From: Ceratothoa steindachneri
Taxonomy: Eukaryota > Arthropoda > Malacostraca > Isopoda > Cymothoidae
Direction: 5' to 3'
Assembly: GCA_963969495.1 (NCBI GenBank)
Contig: OZ018333.1
Coordinates: forward strand, 89,767,865 to 89,831,864
DNA: 64,000 nucleotides
Numbering within the stretch: the stretch's first letter is position 1; every line of letters starts with the position of its first letter. Below are positions 57,178 through 64,000 of this stretch, piece by piece. The translations under genes were made by a program, and so were the position numbers. The notes under the pieces were generated by a model. The model searched no databases and had not been told where the DNA came from. It saw nothing but the letters and a program-made list of their open reading frames with translations.

Positions 57178-58723
57178 TCTATATGAGCTCAAACTCTGAC
57201 AATCCAATGACCTCTTTAGTATAGGTTTTACAATGGCAGATTTCTCAGATTTAGGAAAAGAACATGTAGATATACTAGTATTCACCAATATCATCAAAAC
57301 ATCTATAAGATGGGAAAAGTTTTCTGCCACACTCAAATCTGACATTGGCATTGGATCAATGGCACAAAATGTTTTCTTTGATCTATTTATTGTTCGAACA
57401 AGAGCATCCTTATTCACAGTTTGAAAACTCAATAGTCTAAATTCAGTAACAGGTACAACCACAGCTACAGAACGTGTATCATTAAATCCACTGATTATAT
57501 GTAACATTTTATCTCTAAAGAACAATAAAAAGGCCTCAGCTAATTCAGAGTCACTAAAACCATCAGGGAGTTTCTTCCTTCTTACATTATCAGATAAACT
57601 ATTCAAAAACTTATATAACTTTGCTGTATCTGATCCAGCCTCATTAATTTTCAAGTTATAATATTCTATTTTCCTCTTCCTTATCATCTAGTTATATTTA
57701 TTTCTAACATTTTTAAATTCCTCCCATGTCTTGGCAGTCTTCAACCTCCGCCATTTACATTCTTTACGTCTTTTCTCCCTTTTCAGTTGTAAGATCTCAC
57801 TGTTAAACCATGGAGATTTGTCCTTGACTGTAATGACCTTTTCCAGTTGAGGACATTGTTCTTCAAATTCACCTTTAATTACAATATTATAAACATCAGT
57901 GGCACAATCCACACACTCAGATTTTAGCATTATGTTGTTATGGTTACAAGGTTCATTAAATTCAGTACCCATTTTCTGTTACCACATCAATAAATGATAC
58001 AGAAGAAAATTCCAACTTATTCCTATAAAATATTATCTTAGTTACCCTCGCCTTGGGAATACCCAAACTAAAAGTTATCAATTTATTGTCTGGTGAAATA
58101 TTGCACTCCTCTTCCACATCAATATCGGTAATCAGATTTGTCGATGCATCACCTATGACCAGATCTAAAGTATGTCCTGTAATTGAAGTTTGAGTCCACA
58201 CATTGTTTATCAATTGATAGGAATCTAATAATTCAGATAGTCTAATCGTGTCACGGTTAACTAGATCGTCCATCCATATATTGAAGTCCCCTATAATAAA
58301 AACTTTTAAAGACACCATATCAATCAATTCCAGCAATGAGCTAAATTCTTCAATAAATACATTAACACTAGATGAAGGTGGTCTATAAACAACCACAAAA
58401 GACACCCACTGATTATTGCACTTGAACTTCACTTCCATATACTCGAAACTAATTACTGCTATTCTTCTTACAGTCTTTAAATATGTACAAGCATTTGATA
58501 CAAAAACATGACCCCCTCCCCTATCCCCTCTTCCCTAGCAACATGAAGAAAAGGGTGCGTAGAAGGCGTCATTTCATTTATTTTAGAAAAGTCAAAACTA
58601 TGCAACCAAGTTTCAGCAATAGCAAATACGTCAAACATCTTCTCATGTTGCAGTTCTCTAATTTCAAGCGTTTTGTTACCAACAGATTGAATGTTTACAA
58701 AACCACAAGTGAAAAACTCAGTA

Positions 58724-59878
58724 TTAATATCCATGATCAGTAATTGCTGCTAAACTTAAAATTTCTGTCTCAAACGACTTACAATCCCTGGAGTTTACTC
58801 TGTGTTCAGTATCTGCACGTTTCTGTCTCATACAGTTTGCACATCTAGTAGCCTGAGAAGAACAATTCTCATTTTCATGATTTTCAGAACAAATACTACA
58901 TATTCTATCTTGATCTTTAAACTTACAATTGTCCTCAACATGGCCATACCCTTGACAATAAAAGCAAGTAAGTACATGGTACCTGGCACATACTACATAT
59001 CTTCCCCATTGTAACATAACCTTGTCACCATTATCATGAATTATCATGAATAGCCCGGCTGGTGTACACTTAAATATGCAGTGGGTAGTACGCCCTGCTG
59101 CTTTCTTCTTAAAAACACTTTTTATCTTATCTCTAATATCAGTTATAGAACTTAGGTATAGGTTTCTTTCTATCATTGCTTCCATTACATCATCTTCATC
59201 ATTTTGCACATTACAAACCATTATTTTTGGCTGCAGTTTACCAACTTTTTTTGTAACAGCACCTTCAACCTGACTCTGTACTAACCTTGCAGCATTGTCT
59301 CTAGTGTTCTCATCCTCAAAATTAACCACAACATTGCCACCAGGAGAAAATCTAGTGTTAACAATTGGAATGTCTCTCAATGCTTCAGCTACCTCTTTCT
59401 TTTTGTCAGTAATCTTACTGGAAGCATCAGCAGATTTAATAACCAGTAAATTTTTCTCCTTTACTTTATCAGCATAAGTTTTCATTTTACTTTCACCTCC
59501 AGACTGAATAATGTTCTTAACAATATCTTGCAACACATCAACTTTTTTTACAAGTTCATCTAACTTAACACCAACTGCCTGATCCAACCTATCATTCATG
59601 CCATCAGTGGGACCAGTACTTGCATCTGACTCAAGCTTGGCAATTCTGTCCTCATGTAGCTGTAACTTCTCTTCTAATTTCTTCTTCTGCTCCTTCAACC
59701 TTTTCAACTCAATCATCCCATTGCAAAAGCCATCATAACACTGTCGACAGCTCCAAAACAAATTTTTAACATTCTCCTCACTCAGACCATCTAGGTAAAC
59801 ACAACAACGATGAAACCATTTTTCACATGTAGAATACCCAATCCAGTCAGTACTCCTACCCGCAGCGCTACCACACAT
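58724..59878 (-). CDS. Family E ORF1, PHD-like and zinc-knuckle protein
   Basis: An intact frame of 384 aa runs from the ATG at 59878. Residues 2-52 form a PHD-like Cys/His cluster (CEKWFHRCCVYLDG, FWSCRQC). Residues about 58-90 are a charged coiled coil (ELKRLKEQKKKLEEKLQLHE). The middle resembles an RNA-recognition-type fold (FSPGGNVVVNFEDENTRDNA). The end has knuckles CFYCQGYGHVEDNC and CSICSENHENENC and a third Cys/His group. ORF1s with PHD plus CCHC occur in CR1-like elements. It would bind element RNA. It is the best preserved gene of the nested complex. Confidence 0.88.
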   Translation of the reverse strand: MCGSAAGRSTDWIGYSTCEKWFHRCCVYLDGLSEENVKNLFWSCRQCYDGFCNGMIELKRLKEQKKKLEEKLQLHEDRIAKLESDASTGPTDGMNDRLDQAVGVKLDELVKKVDVLQDIVKNIIQSGGESKMKTYADKVKEKNLLVIKSADASSKITDKKKEVAEALRDIPIVNTRFSPGGNVVVNFEDENTRDNAARLVQSQVEGAVTKKVGKLQPKIMVCNVQNDEDDVMEAMIERNLYLSSITDIRDKIKSVFKKKAAGRTTHCIFKCTPAGLFMIIHDNGDKVMLQWGRYVVCARYHVLTCFYCQGYGHVEDNCKFKDQDRICSICSENHENENCSSQATRCANCMRQKRADTEHRVNSRDCKSFETEILSLAAITDHGY

Positions 59879-60944
59879 AGCTTCACATACATTACTGTAT
59901 ACAAATTTCCATGTAAACGATTATACTCCACTACCGATACAATGCTTCAGATGTCAAAAATATGGACACACATTTAATTCCTGTTGATCAAGAGCAAAAT
60001 GTCTAATATGTAGCAATAACCACTCAGCTAAAGACTGCCCAAGAGTCACTTTAAAATGCGCAAATTGCAACTTAAATCATGTATCAACCTTCAAAGGATG
60101 CAAAGTATACCAGGAAGCTAAGAAAGTTGAAATTGTAGCAAAAAAGTTAAATAATAAACCTTATAATATAAACTCTTATCCATCCTCTATTTCCAAGGAA
60201 ACTGCTGCAATTATCCAAAACCCCCAAGAAGTTAACCAAGCTAGCTATGTGCATATCTTAAAAAACTAACCTACAAGATAGAACCATCAATAATAATACA
60301 GCAAATGGAAAATTAATTCACCACCAACGCTTGATTAATAACCCCAATCCACTTGTTTATGATAAGACAAGCAATCCAAATTTTCTTACTAATTCAAATA
60401 CATCCTTTACCGACCCCCTCAAAATTAGTAATCATCAAAATAATGCAAACGATACACATATTTACAACTTTCTCTTAATTGCTTTGCTTAAAAGACTTGG
60501 GACAGAAGGAATTCGAAGAAGCATTAGTTGAAGCAAAACAAATGCAACAAGAAGCTATATATTCTCAATCTGCTGATACAATGCTTAATAATGAAACTCA
60601 ACTAATATTAGGTGAAAAAGGAAATAAAAATCAGGAAATGCTCACTGAAGCTGATAATCAGAGCAAAACTGTCAGGCAAGACACAAGTATTCCAAAACCT
60701 AAAGAAAATTTACTAAACATCACTATATCTCATAAAAATGTAGCCCCAGATAAAAGTAGACAAAAACCTCCCATTGTTGAAACAAATGATGCAGTTAATC
60801 TCAAACGTAAAAATAAAACCCCCCTAAATTCTGAACGTGAAAAAAATAAAAGAAACGGCAAAACTAATAATCCAAACCTAATCAAATCAAATAAAAGACC
60901 TGTTTGTAGTGCACCTGAACCTATAAATAAAAAAGCCAAGTAAA

Positions 60945-61029
60945 ATGGATAATAAAACAAACAAGATAAAAATTTTTCAATGGAATTGCCAGAGCTTATT
61001 TTCTCATCTATCGGAATTCAAAGTTTATT
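60945..61029 (+). pseudogene. Family D ORF2, N-terminal endonuclease start only
   Basis: The ATG at 60945 lies one base after the ORF1 stop (taaaATG). It reads MDNKTNKIKIFQWNCQSLFS, then HLSEFK. QWNCQS is the first endonuclease motif. The gene is cut by the minus-strand family B insertion near 61030, and no continuation is recognised beyond 62538. Confidence 0.85.
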
Positions 61030-62538
61030 TAACATAATTTCACGGATGACAAAAGCCACAAGGGCCTATCAAAGGTCATCCGTATCCATCAAATCCCACC
61101 CACATAATGTATCCATAGGATTTTGTCAGATCATGCATCTACAATATACAATTCTCAATCCATAGGAATGTCCAACCATGCATCTACAATATATAATTTA
61201 AAGCCTCCATAGGAGTCTGTCAAAAACAAAATCAAAGTCCCCCAAAATATACAATAAAAAGAAACTGCATCCACAGGAATGAGTCAAGAAACATATCCAC
61301 ATACCAAAAAGTAAGAGATTAACCCTCCATCCCAATATAATCATCCGATCTGCGCTTGGAAACATTCAAGTTTGGGCTGTCTACATATCTCCCCTCACAC
61401 ACTTTCTTTCAAATGAAAACATATTTAATAGCCTCAGTCTATCTTCATATTCAAGGTGCTTCAGGGATGGTATTATTTTTGTTGCCCTCCTTTGTACTGA
61501 CTCTAATAAGTTTATATCATGTCTAAAATGTGGTGACCATGCCTGTATACAGTACTCTAAATGTGCCCTGACATAAGAGTTGTACAGTTTAAGGATGACC
61601 TCCTTTCTCTTGTAGCTAACATTTCTTTTAATGTAACCTAGCACCCTATTTGCTCTATTCTGTGCCTCAATACACTGCTTTGAAAGTTTCAGTGACCTAT
61701 CTACTACTACTCCTAAGTCCTTCTCATCTTCAACTGAATTAAGCCAATACCCATCCATCTCATAGCTAAATTCCCTATTATCTCTTCCCATGTTAATAAC
61801 TTTGCATTTATTAAGGTTAAAAGTCATCTGCCACTTCTGAGCCCAAGCTAACAACTTATTTAAGTCACCCTGCACTTTAAAGCTACCCTCAACATCTTTG
61901 ACTATAGCTGCCAATTTAGTGTCATCAGCAAAAATTGACACTTTGCTATTTACGCCTTGCCCAAGATCATTTACATAGATTATAAATAATAAAGGGCCTA
62001 GAACGGATCCCTGAGGTACGCCACTAATAACATTCCTCCACTCTGACCTCACTCCATTCAGTACAACTCTCTGTTTCCTATTTTTCAGCCATTCAGTTAC
62101 CCAATTTAAAACGTTCCCACATATCCCATGCAGCTTTAATTTGTGAACTAGTCTTCTATGTGGAACCTTATCAAAAGCTTTGCTGAAATCTAAGTAGATC
62201 ACATCAACTTTCTCACCCTTATCTAATTCTTTAGTTACATAATCCATAAAATCCAGTAAATTAGTTAAACACAATCTACCTTTTCTAAAACCATGCTGAG
62301 CATCATTAATTAACCTGCTACTCTCTAGATGATCAGAAATTCCCTTCTTAACCATCTTCTCAAGAATTTTACAGACTATAGAAGTTAAGCTTACCGGTCT
62401 AAAGTTATTTGGATCCTCTTTGCTTCCCTTTTTAAAAATTGGCACTACATTTGCCAATTTCCAATCATTTGGTATTTCTCCAGACTCTAGTGATCTAATA
62501 AATAAATATCTTCTCAAGAGCTACTGCAATACTTGAAG
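61030..62538 (-). mobile_element. Family B (CR1-like) copy, 5'-truncated, inserted in family D
   Basis: The 3' end lies at the left: aacataatttcacggatgac is the inverse of the family terminus. The 5' break is at about 62538, within the RT entry region (ctactgcaatacttgaag). It is the least damaged family B copy in the window. Confidence 0.88.
61381..62517 (-). pseudogene. Family B reverse transcriptase, long open remnant
   Basis: The 378-codon frame has no internal stop: ESGEIPNDWKLANVVPIFKK, NDAQHGFRKGRLCLTNLLDF, VIYLDFSKAFDKVPHRRLVH (motif A), GVPQGSVLGPLLFIIYVNDL, SIFADDTKLAAIV (motif C), WMTF-type thumb (KWQMTFNLNKCKV), EKDLGVVVDRSLKLSKQ, YCIQAWSPHFRHDINLLESV, ending CVRGDM. The endonuclease and C-terminal tail are missing. 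The frame's apparent start is not a real initiation site; the copy is truncated at 62538. Confidence 0.9.
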
Positions 62539-63002
62539 ATCGGCAGCAAGCCAGAAAAAGTGTATTTTTTGTCTATGTTTTGTTGACCCACGCATGCATA
62601 TTCATGTGCATTTGGTTAAATAAAAAAAAAATGTGAGAACATTCTATAAACAATTATGATTATATACTTGGGACCTTTGCCCCCCAGACCCCCTAATTAA
62701 TTGTAACAGGTTCATTGTAGGGGGGGTCCCCCTGCAGTGCTAAACCCCCCCATGAGCAGTCCCCTTGAATTTCCTCTAAAAAAGTGAAACATATTGGAAT
62801 ATAGACGAAATAGTTTGCGTTCCATCGTTCGCGCCACTGATCATAATGTTTACCCCGTTTGTTTATAAAACTTTGAATGGAATCTATATTATGAATAAAT
62901 TAAAACTTTGTGACAAGTAAGCCAAATTAGATCAAATTCTTGGTAATTGTAAATACAAACTTTGTGTGTGAAACTAAACCATTTGTGAATTGTTTTAGGC
63001 AT
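62539..63002. other. Unassigned flank with an inverted repeat C core (62680-62780)
   Basis: The minus strand at 62780-62680 reads aattcaaggggactgctcat, a poly-G stretch and gtctggggggcaaagg, so this is a partial repeat C in opposite orientation. 62995-63002 (ttaggcat) is the left target duplication of transposon copy B. Confidence 0.7.
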
Positions 63003-63786
63003 GGTAATACTTCAGATTTAGGGTGCACGGTAGGTGGCACTGTTAGTAGGTTACAATTTTGGGCTACAATATATCTCTTATGACATCAGACAGTAGCTTC
63101 AGATGTGGCCAATCATGGCGTTATATTTTTTTGTTGTTTTGGTGATTTGTAACTTTTAGTCTGTATTATTTACTAAATATCTGCGCCTCTGCTCATTTAT
63201 AGTTTTTTCTAAGTTAGGTAAGGTTTCTTGAGTCTTTTACTGTTTTTTTTTTGTTTTCATATTTTTTGTTTGCTGCGAATGATAACAGCTTCTTACTGGC
63301 AACATCATAGCATATAAATAGGACCCATTTTGCAAATGTTTTTGTTTCATGATTGTGTTTTCGTGCTCCCCATGTGCTTCTTTGTTATTCAAATTTGGCT
63401 TTAGTTTGTATAATCGCGAAAAACTTTTAGATTATCTAGAGGCGCATAAATTAATCAAGAAACCTATAAAAGTAAGAATTGGTTGTTATTAGGTTAGGTT
63501 TTTCTGCCAATAAAAAGCTGTTGGGGGGGAAACTCCCCCCTCAGTAAATTCAAGGGGACTGCTCATGGGGGAGATATCACTGCAGGGGGACCACCCTGTG
63601 ATGATCCTGAGTTTCAATCAATTGGGGGGGTCTGGGGGGCAGTGTAAACTCATATACAAAAAAATATAATGCCGTAATTGTTCACATCTGATGCTACCGT
63701 CTGACGTCATAAGACATATATTGTAGCCCAAAATTGTAGCCTATAAACAGCGCCACCTAGCGTGTGCCTCAAAACTGAAGGGTTAC
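63003..63786. mobile_element. Non-autonomous TIR transposon, copy B, 784 bp
   Basis: Left end ggtaatacttcagattt; right end the inverse of gtaacccttcagttt. The right terminus seems to have lost one base. ttaggcat flanks both sides (62995-63002, 63787-63794), again 8 bp. It shares about 510 bp of interior with copy A (from aacatcatagcatataaata at 63300 to the right end), including the gaaactcccccctcagtaaa and repeat C core blocks. The left third is longer than in copy A. Confidence 0.9.
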
Positions 63787-64000
63787 TTAGGCATTACCTC
63801 AATTTCTTCAGCAATTCTTTCGTATGTATTCTGTTTGACCAGAAACCAATAGATTAACTCAATTATTTTTTACCCTCAGAGGTGCGTTTGGGAAAAAAGG
63901 TTGAGTTCAGAATGTAACAGCGGAAAAAATGGTGGTCTTTTTCTTTGTTTCATGGTCACACTTAATTTTTGAGCAACGAAATATTGTCATTTTGTATAGT
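63787..64000. other. Unassigned flank
   Basis: It starts with the right target duplication (63787-63794). No other feature is seen to the window end. Confidence 0.5.

Larger units (their letters stand above)
54922..58734 (-). pseudogene. Family E ORF2: endonuclease-RT, interrupted
   Basis: The ATG at 58734 lies inside the ORF1 end (ATGGATATTAA, 11-nt overlap). Endonuclease pieces are FVNIQSVGNKTLEIREL, FAIAETWL, VYRPPSSSVNVF and IIGDFNIWMDDL. RT begins with SAIVKPILKRS and SLSSYR at 57180, is broken by the inserted segment, and resumes with VSNLSYLSKLLEYVILEQL at 56240. Then follow VLLDLSAAFDTVVHELLLND (motif A), the PQGSVLGP region, and KLYADDTQFYF (motif C, about 55770-55740). The C-terminus reads FKCAAPRFYNHLPLNMRQIE. 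Besides the insertion there are several stops (about 58477, 57962, 57688, 55860). Confidence 0.87.
54800..59892 (-). mobile_element. CR1/L2-like LINE (family E), near full length
   Basis: It is bounded by tact on both sides (54796-54799, 59893-59896), a possible 4-bp target duplication, and excision restores family D ORF1 in phase. The 3' tail is aacaacaacaat-like (complement of 54800-54822). ORF1 starts only 14 bp from the 5' edge. ORF2 overlaps the end of ORF1. A 937-bp segment (56241-57177) was later inserted in RT, leaving about 4.16 kb of E itself. Confidence 0.88.
52062..60943 (+). pseudogene. Family D ORF1 (gag-like), interrupted twice
   Basis: Piece 1 (52062-52349) reads FEIEDDPDGSPPDNINLPFK to GKYVDYRPD. 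Piece 2 (54514-54799) reads NLHVYQNVFLDSAGFLLGEW to an ENKPTIIKI stretch after a frame change near 54770. Piece 3 (from 59897) reads NDYTPLPIQCFRCQKYGHTF with a stop after NSC, then CLICSNNHSAKDC and CANCNLNHVSTFKGC, giving three zinc knuckles. A stop at about 60268 precedes a lysine/asparagine-rich tail (60479-60943). The two junctions restore phase exactly, which supports the insertion model. RNA packaging is the expected role. Confidence 0.82.
52051..61029 (+). mobile_element. LINE family D, split by nested insertions
   Basis: ORF1 pieces occur at 52062-52349, 54514-54799 and 59897-60943, and an ORF2 start at 60945-61029. Removing 52350-54513 and 54800-59892 makes the ORF1 sequence collinear. 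The 5' side is probably truncated near 52050. The 3' side is lost at the family B insertion near 61030. Three CCHC knuckles in ORF1 and an endonuclease start in ORF2 place it among I/Jockey-type elements. Confidence 0.85.

Overview
The window is eukaryotic, repeat-dominated DNA, most likely from an invertebrate (arthropod/crustacean-like repeat content; this is inferred from transposon families and long TA arrays, not from a marker gene). I see no convincing host protein-coding gene, no rRNA and no CRISPR. Almost everything recognisable is a mobile element in some state of decay, so the window is best read as a stratigraphy of insertions.

Layout. 594-3875: internally deleted I-clade-like non-LTR element (family A). 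4105-6279: decayed CR1-like element (family B). 7279-7370 and 8078-8222: two foldback hairpins. 8290-9681: a mariner with one frameshift, sitting between TA arrays. 9682-11298: TA arrays around a Penelope-like fragment. 11.6-21.9 kb: a giant imperfect palindrome with a 1.3 kb spacer, carrying paired TATA promoters and a duplicated small ORF of unknown function; its left arm was later hit by a deletion-derivative mariner and by a LINE fragment. 23.2-26.1 kb: a retroelement pol remnant with a YCDD reverse transcriptase. 27728-34679: a nearly intact 6.95 kb family A element, with target duplication and a pure poly(A) tail, inserted in a degenerate satellite. 35251-35720: two copies of a tRNA-Leu-like unit. 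36.7-41.5 kb: a Polinton/Maverick remnant (protein-primed PolB plus capsid-type genes). 42.6-48.3 kb: scattered LINE scraps in otherwise unassigned DNA.

49.0-63.8 kb is a nested complex. A LINE (family F, 49026-51850) precedes another LINE (family D, from about 52050) whose ORF1 is split by two insertions: a 2164-bp composite (52350-54513) and a complete 5.1 kb CR1/L2-like element E on the minus strand (54800-59892). E is itself split by a 937-bp composite (56241-57177). The 2164-bp composite contains a 612-bp terminal-inverted-repeat transposon with an 8-bp target duplication, and two neighbouring repeats preserve its empty site. A second copy of that transposon is at 63003-63786. D's ORF2 is cut by a minus-strand family B copy (about 61030-62538).

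How the parts act together: the autonomous families (A, B, D, E, F, Penelope, Polinton, mariners) supply enzymes. The non-autonomous pieces (foldbacks, the 8-bp-TSD transposon, deletion derivatives, tRNA-like units) probably depend on such enzymes. The least explained structures are the giant palindrome and the GC-rich hairpin core that recurs both inside and outside the 8-bp-TSD transposon.
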